DNA of 64,000 nucleotides. It comes from an uncultured Clostridia bacterium. GTDB lineage: Bacteria > Bacillota > Clostridia > Christensenellales > Borkfalkiaceae. Position numbers and translations under genes: made by a program. The stretch lies in the NCBI GenBank assembly GCA_934278995.1, contig CAKQWM010000001.1:186001-250000 (forward strand), read 5' to 3'. A model generated the notes under the pieces. That model searched no databases, was not told the origin of the DNA, and saw nothing but the letters and a program-made list of their open reading frames with translations. Shown here piece after piece: positions 36,101-43,879 of the stretch (position 1 is its first letter; each line of letters begins with the position of its first letter).

Positions 36101-37429
36101 TGCTCCGCCGTTCTGTATTACAGAAGAACCGCCGTAAAGAATGCCCGTCGGTTTTGTTTTGTCGAGAGTAATAGACACGGTAGCCGACTGATTGCCCGAT
36201 TTATCAACGGAATAAAAAGAGTAAGAGCCTTCGGTTGCAAGTTGCGTGCCTGACGAATATGCCGCATAGTAACTTGCGCCGGGCATTTTTACGTAGCAAT
36301 TCGCTATTCCCGAATGAGAGTCCGTAGCCACGTACTTGACGTAGCTTGCGTTTGTATAGGAACCGCTGCTCATTGCCGTCGTTCCTCCGTAAAGAGTGCC
36401 AACAGGCAGTATCGCGTCGTAATACACCTTGTATTCTTCGGAATAGTTGCCGGCTTTGTCAACGCAACGGAAAGCGTACCAGCCGTAGAAGCCCGAGAGC
36501 GTAGTGCCGGACGAATAAGACATCCAAGACGAAGAGCCGGGCTTTTTTACCTGATAATACGAAACACCGCCCGTATCGGTAGCAGTATATCTGACAGGCT
36601 TATTCGTGTACTCGCCGTTCTGGACGGTATAGCCGGCAGAATTTACAACCTTGCCTACGGGAGCAATCGTGTCGAGATAAATGCTAACGGTTTCGTTATA
36701 GTTGTCGTAATAATCCTCCGCGTAGAAATACCACCAGCCGTTATTGTAAGAGGTTGCGCCGACGGTATAGGTAGTGTTGTATGACGACGTGTAACTCGAA
36801 GCAGCGGGAGATTTATAGAGAATACGCCACGGTTTGTAGTCTGTAACGGAATAAGTGATTTGTTTATTCGTATATGTGCCGCTACTTACTGATGTCGTTC
36901 CTGCTTTCAAAGTGTAAGACGGTCCGGTTTTATCGATTACAAACCTATACGTATAGGTGTACTCGGCGGTTGCCCAAAGAAACGTGTTGTGTTTGCCTTT
37001 ATAGGTCAAAACGTATTCGCCGTCGGGCAATGAACCGGAATAGAGCGTCATATCTTCTTTGCCGGAAAGCGAACGACTTGAATAGGTGGAACCGTTTCTT
37101 GTCAATCTGAAAGAAATGTGCGAATTGATGTCCGTTACGTCGATTTTTATATAGACGTAATTCCAGTTTAGTACCCTGTCGTTATACGCCGTTCCCGTAC
37201 TGCCGTTGACAGACGAAGCGTGCATATAGATTCGGTATTTATCCATATATCCGCTGACGGAACCGTTGCCCACGTCATAGGAACCGCTGGTCGTGAGAGT
37301 CGGCGAAGTGTATGTAGCCGCCGATGCGGTGGTAGCGGTTGACGCGAAAAGCGCGCAAAACAATGCCGATAGCGTCAGAACAAAGAACAAAAGTCCTTTC
37401 AATGTGTTGCGTCTTGTTTTTGTTTTCAA
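33155..37429 (-). CDS. giant Ig-repeat surface protein of the ICE
   Basis: 1424 aa. Signal peptide (LLFFVLTLSALFCALFASTATTASA), then at least six ~90-residue Ig-like repeats, each with YTN, YVK, KPGSSSW-type, Y.FYSVDKAGN and DKTKPTG signatures. A mixed region follows, more diverged repeats (NPVVKIEGA, DGTAPTLTLTGVENGG), and a C-terminal membrane anchor plus basic tail (LIIIGIMFIAGMAILIVLMRKKGKFGKKK) without LPXTG. TTG start at 37429 with AGGAGG. It lies inside the transfer operon between VirD4 and the pilin, suggesting a role in mating contact or in replacing a missing cell-wall component of the apparatus. Confidence 0.85.
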   Translation of the reverse strand: MKTKTRRNTLKGLLFFVLTLSALFCALFASTATTASAATYTSPTLTTSGSYDVGNGSVSGYMDKYRIYMHASSVNGSTGTAYNDRVLNWNYVYIKIDVTDINSHISFRLTRNGSTYSSRSLSGKEDMTLYSGSLPDGEYVLTYKGKHNTFLWATAEYTYTYRFVIDKTGPSYTLKAGTTSVSSGTYTNKQITYSVTDYKPWRILYKSPAASSYTSSYNTTYTVGATSYNNGWWYFYAEDYYDNYNETVSIYLDTIAPVGKVVNSAGYTVQNGEYTNKPVRYTATDTGGVSYYQVKKPGSSSWMSYSSGTTLSGFYGWYAFRCVDKAGNYSEEYKVYYDAILPVGTLYGGTTAMSSGSYTNASYVKYVATDSHSGIANCYVKMPGASYYAAYSSGTQLATEGSYSFYSVDKSGNQSATVSITLDKTKPTGILYGGSSVIQNGGATNASYIKFVPYDVIGLSATYVKKPSSTSYVSYTSGTQFTEEGVYSFYSMDKAGNQSVTYTITLNRQIPSAMLYVDDKPIDNNGYTNGGHIKFVCSETCYVKTPDGNSFVSYASGAEFYKSGKYVFYGVDRAGNSTGFYSVVIDRTKKPLTISNLAENVTTGDVVITWTDGSPDVYAPIRSVTVNGKPYIKGSTIYTIDTGVYKVVCTDAAGNVWETEFVSEKRNVLTETLQKEYFEAPDEKGNNYAFSSYDAAFAFAKLRERGFVRTGVWNNETWDTGIAMDAIDAVNAENGSYFIYKKSGSPDEEVAYFTEARLNEVIAEYAAIGIKDYFFWEKEPATIADSENLFEYSDAKVILSKHIEFGGNIGVLIDGETFVGSVYEGEGKHVATVSDSWGNSCDYEIIVIRRAPNIHYAVEDGSPNLVTFDRTYYFKDEIILSISDDFDEMAMFNVYDENGVLLSNLNLYDTFTLSASGSYMVEAVNHFGFSESFTLVISRNASKIVFTENTDGKKLEITVTESADKESNIQTLEILKSTDNGETWRIINEDDYGNAVSTDRLFYAFRTSGIYRVIVTDEFRTGIDSVTEQISYVQPEPSCALNGVENGGYTNGTVSFVWTDEATVVVRKNGEVIEYASGDALSDDGIYTITFENFDGYKATYSFTIDTVNPVVKIEGANNGETVNKDVKVIFTEDALTAELFKDGSSLGVYLSDTAITESGSYALVVRDLAGNKTEVTFGIDKFVDFAIDVNSNGLANSVTVTANESVSVFLTRDGEAIEYILGEAITVPAKYTLVLTDKLGNVEEISFEIVRPLAKSFSHNFDDTPGFEKVLVNGEERRLNYGTLELLDDGIYEVGVVVNGKVYNFTVTVDGTAPTLTLTGVENGGSTKGSVALSDLSEKAEMKVYKNNAEISYTLGDVITEEGVYKVILTDECGNVTEYTFEILHSMNSGAVSLIIIGIMFIAGMAILIVLMRKKGKFGKKKA

Positions 37430-37444
37430 GGTTTATCCTCCTGT

Positions 37445-39613
37445 TTATTGATTTCGTGCAGCCCCACCCGAAAAATTGAGTTGGAGCCAGTTGAGTTTTT
37501 TGTATAGGTTTTCAAACGTGTCGATAAGGTGATCCTGATTGAGCGCGGTCGCGCGCTTTGCAGCCTCTTCGAGTATGGATTTCGCTCGTAAAAAGGCTTG
37601 CTTATCGATAAGGTTCAGCAGTTCGATTTTTTCTTCATCGGATACGATTTCAGAATTGAAAGAACGTTCTATTTGCTCCTTAACGTATTCTTTCACCCCG
37701 TCCATTTGCCGAACGATATTCATACCGCCGTTTCCCGCAGGTCTTCTCGGCGGGCGTTTCGGGATGACGATTTCGTTACGCCGTTTCATATTGTAAAAAA
37801 CTTTGCCTTCGTCGAAATATCTGCCGACGTTCAGTCTTTGCGTTGTTTTTTCAAGAGTATAAACCGAACAAGAGTAACTCGGAGTATATTTACTCATTAC
37901 GGGCATATATCCGAATACGGTAACGACGGCGTTCCCCATATTTCCGGGACGATTGAGTTGTGCGAGTTCAGACGGATAAATAAGCGGACGCTCTTTTATG
38001 GAAGCGTTGCTGTTTATATCGTCCGCTTTCACCGTGTTGTATCCGACGTTACGAGTTATAACGGTATAGTTTCCGCAGCGTTTCGAGTATTCTTCGATGG
38101 TTTTGGGATCAGACGTGCCTATGAAAATCTGAATATTGCAGTTACTTCGGATAATGTCGGCAGACTTCTCGTCGTAAACTTTTGCAAGTTGTGCGTAAGA
38201 CTGAATTACAAGGCACAGCCAGATATTACGGCTTCGTCCTACCGTTACCATTTGTTCGAGTTTATGAACGGCGGGTAAATTTCCGAATTCGTCCATAAGA
38301 AAATACACGCTTCGCGGTAGAGAAAGATTGTCATATTCGCTTGCTTTTGCTACGAGTTCTTTATACGCCTGTAACATTACCATTGCCGCAAGCGTATGTC
38401 TCGTTTCCTTTTCGTCGGGAATTTGCAAAAACAACGCAATCGGTTTTTCAGCCATGTCCGCAAAGGTTATTTCGTTTGCCGACGTCAAAGAGCATAGCGA
38501 AAGGTCCGCAAACATATTGAGTTTATCGAACATAGTTGACAGATACGAACCGCGTGTTTTTTCCGCCGAATCGAGTACCTGTTTGGAAAGAGATAACGCT
38601 TTCGATAAATCGCCGCGACCTTGAAAGTAACGTATCAGTTCCTCGCAATCGTTTTCGGTATTCGTGGCTATTTTCGTAAGATTGTAAAAATTGAATTTAT
38701 CTACCGTCATACCGAGTTCGAGATTAGCCGAATCTTCAAGCATTGCTATGGCGATTGCCAGAATAAAATTCTTTGCGCCGCTTTCCCAGATAGGTTCGTT
38801 TTTATTCGTTATAGGACATAGAACGGTAATCATATCGTGCAAATCCTCGTAAACCTGATCATAAATTTGCTGTTTTTTGACTTGCACGGCAGAATCGAGT
38901 TCGTCGGGTTCGTTGTAAGCGTGTCCGTCGAAAATATACGTTCCGTGTTCCTCGTCAACCGTAATTTCATCCTCTAAATGCAACATTCTTTGATACATTA
39001 AAAACGGGCGTTCGAGCGGATTCCACTTTATACTGTTGAACGGATTCCTTAAATCGAGCACTTTGACTTCATAGCCTTTATCTCGTAAGGATTTTGCATG
39101 CAGAGCGTACAATTCTCCCTTCGGATCCGACAACAGCATGGACGGTTTGGATTTGCTCCGGGACAGCACCTGCACCGTGGGATTGATAAAGGTTGTGGTC
39201 TTACCGGAACCGGTTGTTCCGATGATGAGTGTATGGGCGTTTGGGGCAAAATTGACATATAATTTTTCTTTCTCCTGTTGAATTTTTATGGGAATACCGA
39301 CGATTTCTTTTTCGGACAATTCGCCGTATTCCATTCTCGTAAAATTTTCGTTTATCTCTTTTTCCGTCTGGAATCTCGCTTGTTCGAGATTGACGTCGAT
39401 TCGTTTATCTCCTTTGTTTCCGCGCATAACGTTTTTACTGTTAAACAGCCAAAAATGCTTATAGTAGTAGAACAAAACAATAAGTAATGCTACAAGGCAC
39501 AAAAGCCCCGTATAAAGAAACGTCCTGCCGTTAAACAGCAGTCTTATATCGAATCGGAACACAAAACCGTGTGAGATAAAACAATTAAGCACAAAGCCGA
39601 ATAGATAACACAA
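37445..39613 (-). CDS. VirD4/TraG type IV coupling protein
   Basis: ~722-aa ATPase that links the relaxase-DNA complex to the channel. N-terminal membrane segment (LYTGLLCLVALLIVLFYYYKHFWLF), Walker A IIGTTGSGKTTTF, SDPKGELYALHAKSLRDKGYEV, WNPLERP, Walker B VYFLMDEFGNLPAVHKLEQMVTVGRSRNIW and QSYAQL. The start is uncertain: TTG 39613 lacks a good ribosome binding site, and the open frame continues upstream, adding a hydrophobic NKKILVICGIIVLL, with no ATG before the relaxase stop. Confidence 0.92.
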   Translation of the reverse strand: MCYLFGFVLNCFISHGFVFRFDIRLLFNGRTFLYTGLLCLVALLIVLFYYYKHFWLFNSKNVMRGNKGDKRIDVNLEQARFQTEKEINENFTRMEYGELSEKEIVGIPIKIQQEKEKLYVNFAPNAHTLIIGTTGSGKTTTFINPTVQVLSRSKSKPSMLLSDPKGELYALHAKSLRDKGYEVKVLDLRNPFNSIKWNPLERPFLMYQRMLHLEDEITVDEEHGTYIFDGHAYNEPDELDSAVQVKKQQIYDQVYEDLHDMITVLCPITNKNEPIWESGAKNFILAIAIAMLEDSANLELGMTVDKFNFYNLTKIATNTENDCEELIRYFQGRGDLSKALSLSKQVLDSAEKTRGSYLSTMFDKLNMFADLSLCSLTSANEITFADMAEKPIALFLQIPDEKETRHTLAAMVMLQAYKELVAKASEYDNLSLPRSVYFLMDEFGNLPAVHKLEQMVTVGRSRNIWLCLVIQSYAQLAKVYDEKSADIIRSNCNIQIFIGTSDPKTIEEYSKRCGNYTVITRNVGYNTVKADDINSNASIKERPLIYPSELAQLNRPGNMGNAVVTVFGYMPVMSKYTPSYSCSVYTLEKTTQRLNVGRYFDEGKVFYNMKRRNEIVIPKRPPRRPAGNGGMNIVRQMDGVKEYVKEQIERSFNSEIVSDEEKIELLNLIDKQAFLRAKSILEEAAKRATALNQDHLIDTFENLYKKLNWLQLNFSGGAARNQ

Positions 39614-39647
39614 CAGAACGATTATTCCGCATATAACGAGAATTTTC

Positions 39648-40874
39648 TTATTCGATTTCGTATAGCATTTCCTCCTTTATGATTTCGTTTTCGGTGTCAC
39701 GTTCGCGAATTTTCTCGTAATACTCTTCAAACGCTTCTTGCGCTTCGTGTTCGATTATGACGTTAAGTTTAGCGCAATAGGCGATAAGCCCCGTGCGGAC
39801 GCCTCGACGGATACGCTTGTTTGCAAGACGGGATTTCGCTGGTTTTAACTTGCCTTTATACACACGAAGAGAGTTGAGAACCTGATTGCCGAGCCTACGG
39901 TATAAATCGTCCATATATTTGTCCGATATGAGAAACCTGTCCCATTGTTCGGGTTTGATTTTTAGATTCGAGAGTATGCGCATCGTATCTTTGTCTTTGT
40001 CGGATATAACACGGCAAAAATTTACGTAGGATTCGTAAGTATTCCTGTCCGAACGGATTACACAGTTGATTATCTCTTGTATCTGCGGTCTGAACGGCTC
40101 GATATTTTTGCTGTCGTATGATAATCTTCCCGTAGCGGGTAACGTTTCAAGCAGTCGAAGCATAAGCGTCTGTATTTCGCGGTTGTAGCGTAGCGGGCTT
40201 TGCGCCGAAAACAACACGTTCTTCGTCGATTCCGTAAGTTGCTTTCGGGCAAGTTTCAGTTGCGCCGTCGAATCCGTAAGTTTTTGTTCCGCTCGCAATT
40301 TGAATTGCTCTATGCTGTAATAAGGCAATTTCCCGTTAGAAAAATGTCGATTATTACTTCGAGCACGGTATTTCATAGGCTCTTTTTCAAAAAACGAAAA
40401 GTGTATGTGTCTGTTATCCGTATTTTCGTGTAGTCCCGCATACCAAATTACGTTTTTCGGATCAAGCTCTGCAGATTTCAAAAACCGCGGGAATTCCGTT
40501 TTCATCATTCGGTAGGCGGATTCGTAATCGTTGCAATACAGATTTCCGAATTCTTCGGTAAACGATATAAACCCGTGCCAAATTACGCTTTTTGTTTCGC
40601 TTAAAGCCTTTTTTATGCTTTTCCGCTGTTCTTTCGTAAGTAGTCCGTCAGCATTAAACACTCCCGTGCTTTTTTCGGAATTACCCGAATAGTCCACGTA
40701 ATCGAGCGGTTTTTTCGAGCCGTCCTGAACGTAGTCCACGTAATTATATTTAGAGTTCTTGCACGAATAAAATCGCCGTTTCGCGCCGTATTTTTCTTCG
40801 CGGAGCGGATTCTTCGCAAGGGCTTGTTCGTTGTCTAAAAAATAAATCTGACAGACTACGTTCGGCGAACTCAT
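39648..40874 (-). CDS. MobP-type relaxase
   Basis: 408 aa. Nicks oriT and pilots the DNA strand. The relaxase metal motif is GLHENTDNRHIHFSFFEKEP (HxxxxxxHIH), and the N-terminal tyrosines (SKYNYVDYVQDGSKKPLDYVDY) are candidates for the nicking residue. The pattern is closest to MobP3-type relaxases of Firmicutes ICEs. ATGA overlap with the upstream accessory gene. Confidence 0.88.
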   Translation of the reverse strand: MSSPNVVCQIYFLDNEQALAKNPLREEKYGAKRRFYSCKNSKYNYVDYVQDGSKKPLDYVDYSGNSEKSTGVFNADGLLTKEQRKSIKKALSETKSVIWHGFISFTEEFGNLYCNDYESAYRMMKTEFPRFLKSAELDPKNVIWYAGLHENTDNRHIHFSFFEKEPMKYRARSNNRHFSNGKLPYYSIEQFKLRAEQKLTDSTAQLKLARKQLTESTKNVLFSAQSPLRYNREIQTLMLRLLETLPATGRLSYDSKNIEPFRPQIQEIINCVIRSDRNTYESYVNFCRVISDKDKDTMRILSNLKIKPEQWDRFLISDKYMDDLYRRLGNQVLNSLRVYKGKLKPAKSRLANKRIRRGVRTGLIAYCAKLNVIIEHEAQEAFEEYYEKIRERDTENEIIKEEMLYEIE

Positions 40875-41341
40875 TTAAGCCCGTAGGTGTTTTTTAGATT
40901 AACGATTATCTTCTCAAATCGTTCGGGTAAATCGTCGTAAAAGCCCGCGTCGGCGTTACGGATGGTTGCCATTTCTTCTCGGTGCATTTCTTGCAGTTGC
41001 TTGTAAACGGACGACATAAGACGTTCCACCACGCGCTGATTGACGTAAAGCGATTTGAATTGCGTGTATATGTATTTTGAAACGGCGTCCAGAATTTCGT
41101 AAATTTCCCGCAAGGTATCGGCACATTCGGGCTTCGCCCCGTTGTCAACCATAGGGGAGTGTCCGACAGGTTTTACGTTTTCCTGCTTTTGCATTTCTAA
41201 CAAACCGAGTTTAACGAGTTCTGTGAGAAATTCGTTTTTATTGCGGAATCGTTTGCTGTGTTTTTCGTGCATTTTACCGATTGCAGACACGAGTTCGGTG
41301 TCGTAAAGGCGCAGCGTGTGCTGTACTTCAAAATTTTTCAT
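40871..41341 (-). CDS. relaxosome accessory protein candidate
   Basis: 156 aa. N-terminal strand-helix-helix pattern QHTLRLYDTELVSAIGKMHEKHSKRFRNKNEFLTELVKLGL, as in ribbon-helix-helix oriT-binding proteins, then a long helical tail. It overlaps the relaxase start by ATGA and the upstream XRE-like gene by ATGA. Function inferred from position. Confidence 0.6.
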   Translation of the reverse strand: MKNFEVQHTLRLYDTELVSAIGKMHEKHSKRFRNKNEFLTELVKLGLLEMQKQENVKPVGHSPMVDNGAKPECADTLREIYEILDAVSKYIYTQFKSLYVNQRVVERLMSSVYKQLQEMHREEMATIRNADAGFYDDLPERFEKIIVNLKNTYGLK

Positions 41342-41574
41342 TTTTTATCCTCCAACGGGTTTTCTATGTTCATTGCTTTCCAGTCGATATAATGTTGCGC
41401 AACTTCGGCTTTGAAAAAGCGAATAAATCTGCGCGACGTATGTAAACCGACGGGTTCGCCGTTCAACATTTTATCTACTTCGGTAGTCTCGACGTCGAGA
41501 ATGGCGGCGAATTTCTCTTTGGATAGGTTTTTTGTTTCCAAAAAGCGTTTGAGTTTTTCTTTTCTGACTAACAT
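41338..41574 (-). CDS. small XRE-like HTH protein
   Basis: 78 aa with a helix-turn-helix pattern (LSKEKFAAILDVETTEVDKMLNGEPVG). AGGAGG upstream. First gene of the tightly overlapping mobilisation cluster; likely a regulator or oriT-binding protein. Confidence 0.65.
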   Translation of the reverse strand: MLVRKEKLKRFLETKNLSKEKFAAILDVETTEVDKMLNGEPVGLHTSRRFIRFFKAEVAQHYIDWKAMNIENPLEDKK

Positions 41575-41666
41575 TTGTTTTGTCCTCCTGTTCGATTGAA
41601 AATTTTATCCCTACACCTATCGGGGAATAAGCGGGGGTAAAAAGTAAACCACTTTTATTGTTTTTC

Positions 41667-42077
41667 TCAAAAATTCTTCAAAATTTTTTTGACGGCGTTC
41701 TCCAGATGGTGCTGAACAGCAACTTTTGTAATGTTCAGAACTTTTGCGATTTCCGTTTTAGACATTCCCACATCGTAGTAAAGTCGCATGATTTGTTTTT
41801 GCCTGTCCGTAAGGAAATCCGATAGGGAAATAAGGCTGTATTGCTCGTTTTCCTGTTCTATGAGCTGCTCCAACGGATTCGGGCAGGTTTTATCTTCAAA
41901 TTCATAACCGTTATCCGCCAAACCCTCGTAAGACAGCCTGCGCTTACGGCGTTTCTTTTCCCGTTCTTCCTGCCGTTTTCGCTCGTCCTCCAACAGTTCG
42001 TATTGTAGTGCAAATTCGTCCGTTACTTCGATTTCTTCCGTATGTCCGTCTGCAAAGGTGTAGTTGATTTTTGTCAT
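41667..42077 (-). CDS. sigma-70 region-4-like regulator B
   Basis: 136 aa from ATG 42077. N-terminal strand motif MTKINYTFADGHTEEIEV, a basic middle (KRQEEREKKRRKRRLS) and a C-terminal sigma region 4 HTH (DFLTDRQKQIMRLYYDVGMSKTEIAKVLNITKVAVQHHLENAVKKI). Same architecture as the neighbour at 42155; the two are paralogues. Region 2 of a true sigma factor is missing, so it is more likely a regulator than a free-standing sigma factor. Confidence 0.78.
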   Translation of the reverse strand: MTKINYTFADGHTEEIEVTDEFALQYELLEDERKRQEEREKKRRKRRLSYEGLADNGYEFEDKTCPNPLEQLIEQENEQYSLISLSDFLTDRQKQIMRLYYDVGMSKTEIAKVLNITKVAVQHHLENAVKKILKNF

Positions 42078-42154
42078 TTCCTTAATACCTCCTAAAAGCG
42101 TCAAGGTTTATGCCTTGCGCTTTTAAGGAGCGGGAAACGATTATCACAACCCCC

Positions 42155-42565
42155 TTAATCCAAAAAAGTTTTAAGTTTTTTCAAAATCTTCGCCATTCGG
42201 TTTTGTATCGCCTGATAACTCACGCCTTCTTGCTTTGCGATTTCCGTCAAAGAATGACCGTTAAAATAAACGTTGAATACAAGTTTTTGCTGATTTTCAG
42301 GGATCAGGGAAAGGGCATTATGTAAGCGGTGAGATTCGTCGCGGTGTATAGCGAGTTCTTCGGGCGTAGGTTCGTTTGACATAAACTGCACACCGAAATC
42401 GGTCATCTCTTCGAGCGAATTTAGTTTCTTTCTCTTCCGCCACCGCGTGCGTTCTTCTTCTCTGCGGGTTTTTTTTTCAATTTGCGCGTAGGAAAGCGCG
42501 GTGTGTTCGTCAACTTCAAACGTTTTGATTTTGCCGTTAGGAAGCGTGTATTCGATTTTTGCCAT
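42155..42565 (-). CDS. sigma-70 region-4-like regulator A
   Basis: 136 aa from ATG 42565 (MAKIEYTLPNGKIKTFEV) with GGAGG upstream. Basic middle (KKTRREEERTRWRKRKK) and an HTH of region 4 type (LIPENQQKLVFNVYFNGHSLTEIAKQEGVSYQAIQNRMAKILKKL). Paralogue of the next gene. The attenuator-like RNA at 42671-42803 is upstream in its leader, so read-through would control both. Confidence 0.78.
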   Translation of the reverse strand: MAKIEYTLPNGKIKTFEVDEHTALSYAQIEKKTRREEERTRWRKRKKLNSLEEMTDFGVQFMSNEPTPEELAIHRDESHRLHNALSLIPENQQKLVFNVYFNGHSLTEIAKQEGVSYQAIQNRMAKILKKLKTFLD

Positions 42566-42670
42566 ATTGACCTCCGATAAGATTTGAAATAAAATCGTAA
42601 TCGGACGGAAAAAGGCACAAAAAAGCCCGATTACGCAGTAAAATTCGCGCAATCGGGTAAAATCGGCATC

Positions 42671-42731
42671 AAAAAAGAGCCTGACAATAGATAATCCCTA
42701 TGCTTAAAGGATTTTACTATCTGTCAGGCTC
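42671..42731 (-). terminator. terminator in the regulator leader
   Basis: On the reverse strand GAGCCTGACA (42722-42731) pairs with TGTCAGGCTC (42677-42686), extended by an imperfect TAG/CTA and ATCC/GGAT helix, then U6 (42671-42676). Located between the Com-like gene and regulator A. Confidence 0.85.
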
Positions 42732-42803
42732 CTCACGGTTCGTTGCCGAGTCCAGCCTCATAACAAGATGTCGGTAAAGGACAGCAACGGCTTTCCTTTA
42801 CCC
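42671..42803 (-). ncRNA. candidate structured attenuator RNA of the ICE
   Basis: On the reverse strand, hairpin GGTAAAGG/CCTTTACC (42795-42802 with 42773-42780). Its loop holds CGTTGC (42784-42789), complementary to GCAACG further downstream (42741-42746), a possible pseudoknot. AGGCT (42754-42758) can pair with AGCCT in the 5' arm of the following terminator (42726-42730) and so compete with it. Upstream aptamer-like fold, competing helix and terminator together resemble a riboswitch or attenuator. No known family recognised. Confidence 0.55.
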
Positions 42804-42829
42804 GCTGATATTAAGTTTTAGAAAAAAAG

Positions 42830-43018
42830 TTAAGCGTTTTGCTTTATTTTCAACGGTTTGTCCGTCGTGAAGATAGGTTTTTTACTGATATGCACGTCGT
42901 CATCTTCTATAACGACGGAAGCAAACGTTCCGCATTTCGGACATTCCATTTCGACCTTCGTTCCGTTTTCGCCTTTGCAAAGGCGACGACCGCAATGGGT
43001 ACACATTGCATATTTCAT
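42830..43018 (-). CDS. Com-like zinc-ribbon protein
   Basis: 62 aa with MCTHCGRRLCKG and MECPKCGTFASVV, the CxxC...CxxC layout of the Mu Com family, which in phage Mu activates mom translation by binding mRNA. Here it precedes an RNA with strong secondary structure. Leader dyad GTTTTACAA/TTGTAAAAC at 43045-43073, AAGGAGG before ATG. Confidence 0.7.
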   Translation of the reverse strand: MKYAMCTHCGRRLCKGENGTKVEMECPKCGTFASVVIEDDDVHISKKPIFTTDKPLKIKQNA

Positions 43019-43044
43019 ATTGGTTGCAACCTCCTTTCTCCCAA

Positions 43045-43073
43045 GTTTTACAACCGGTTGGAATTTGTAAAAC
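43045..43073. promoter_or_regulatory. dyad in the leader of the Com-like gene
   Basis: Perfect 9-bp arms GTTTTACAA and TTGTAAAAC around 11 bp, about 15 nt before the ribosome binding site; an operator or RNA hairpin. Confidence 0.5.
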
Positions 43074-43166
43074 TGTTAAAGCGCGGTCGGGATAAATCCT
43101 GCGCAACAGTGATACACCGATTGTAAAGATATATCGTTGCGTTTCGGGGCAAAACGCCTTAATATC

Positions 43167-43766
43167 TTATTCGTACATTTTAATGCAACTGATAAGCACT
43201 CCTTGTATGTCGCAATGCTTTACCACAATATCTTTCATTTCCTTGTTTTCGGGGTGGAGAACGACTTTGCCGTTTCGTTTATACAAACGCTTCAACGTTG
43301 TTTCGCCGTTTATCATCGCAACGACGATTTCTCCATTTTCTGCCGTGTTTTGTTGTCTGATAACGATAAGATCGTCATCCTTAATGCCGGCGTCAATCAT
43401 ACTATCGCCCTTTGCGCGCAACATAAACAGATTTCCGTTGCCGAAAATGGCTTTCGGCAGGGCAAAGGTTCCTTCGATATTCTCTACGGCGTCAACAGGT
43501 TGTCCGCAGGCAATAGAGCCGACGAGTGGAGCAAGTGTAAACCCGCTCGGTTTGAGTTTGGGCATAACTGATATACTGCCAAGCCGCGTTCTTTCAATTT
43601 TTCCTGCCTTTTCGAGAGCAAGAACATACCTTTGCACAAGGTTTAACGAACTCATACTCAAAGCGTGCATTATCTCGCGATAACTCGGAGATTTGCCTTG
43701 TTCCTTTTGATAGGTAATAATATACTTTTCCATTGCGTCCAAAGTGACGCTGTTGAGCGTTCTCAT
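43167..43766 (-). CDS. LexA-like self-cleaving repressor
   Basis: 200 aa from ATG 43766 with AGGAGG. N-terminal winged HTH (SPSYREIMHALSMSSLNLVQRYVLALEKAGKI) and C-terminal S24 peptidase domain. Cleavage site Cys87-Gly88 in VGSIACGQP, catalytic Ser122 in KGDSMI and Lys159 in TTLKRLY. The Cys-Gly scissile bond is as in UmuD rather than the Ala-Gly of LexA. First gene of the leftward ICE block, so DNA damage and RecA would be expected to induce transfer. Confidence 0.9.
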   Translation of the reverse strand: MRTLNSVTLDAMEKYIITYQKEQGKSPSYREIMHALSMSSLNLVQRYVLALEKAGKIERTRLGSISVMPKLKPSGFTLAPLVGSIACGQPVDAVENIEGTFALPKAIFGNGNLFMLRAKGDSMIDAGIKDDDLIVIRQQNTAENGEIVVAMINGETTLKRLYKRNGKVVLHPENKEMKDIVVKHCDIQGVLISCIKMYE

Positions 43767-43794
43767 CGCTTGGACCTCCTTTTGGGATAAATTA

Positions 43795-43878
43795 AACACA
43801 GTGTTCAATTTAGATTGTAGCCGCATTATATCATAAAAAAACGGGGTTTGCAAATTTTCGATGTAAAATAAATTACAT
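43795..43878 (-). promoter_or_regulatory. promoter and operators of the LexA-like gene
   Basis: On the reverse strand, TTGCAA (43848-43853), 17-bp spacer, TATAAT (43825-43830). The palindrome AACAC-A-GTGTT (43795-43805) lies about 20 bp downstream of the predicted start. A second dyad, ATGTAA-N6-TTACAT (43861-43878), lies just upstream of -35. Both suit autoregulation. The perfect Firmicute SOS box GAAC-N4-GTTC was not seen. Confidence 0.7.
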
Positions 43879-43879
43879 T

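Noticed and set aside
41575..41666. G-rich spacer upstream of the XRE-like gene considered as oriT
   Set aside because: It is a plausible place for oriT, but no recognisable nic sequence or clear inverted repeat was seen, so it is not annotated.
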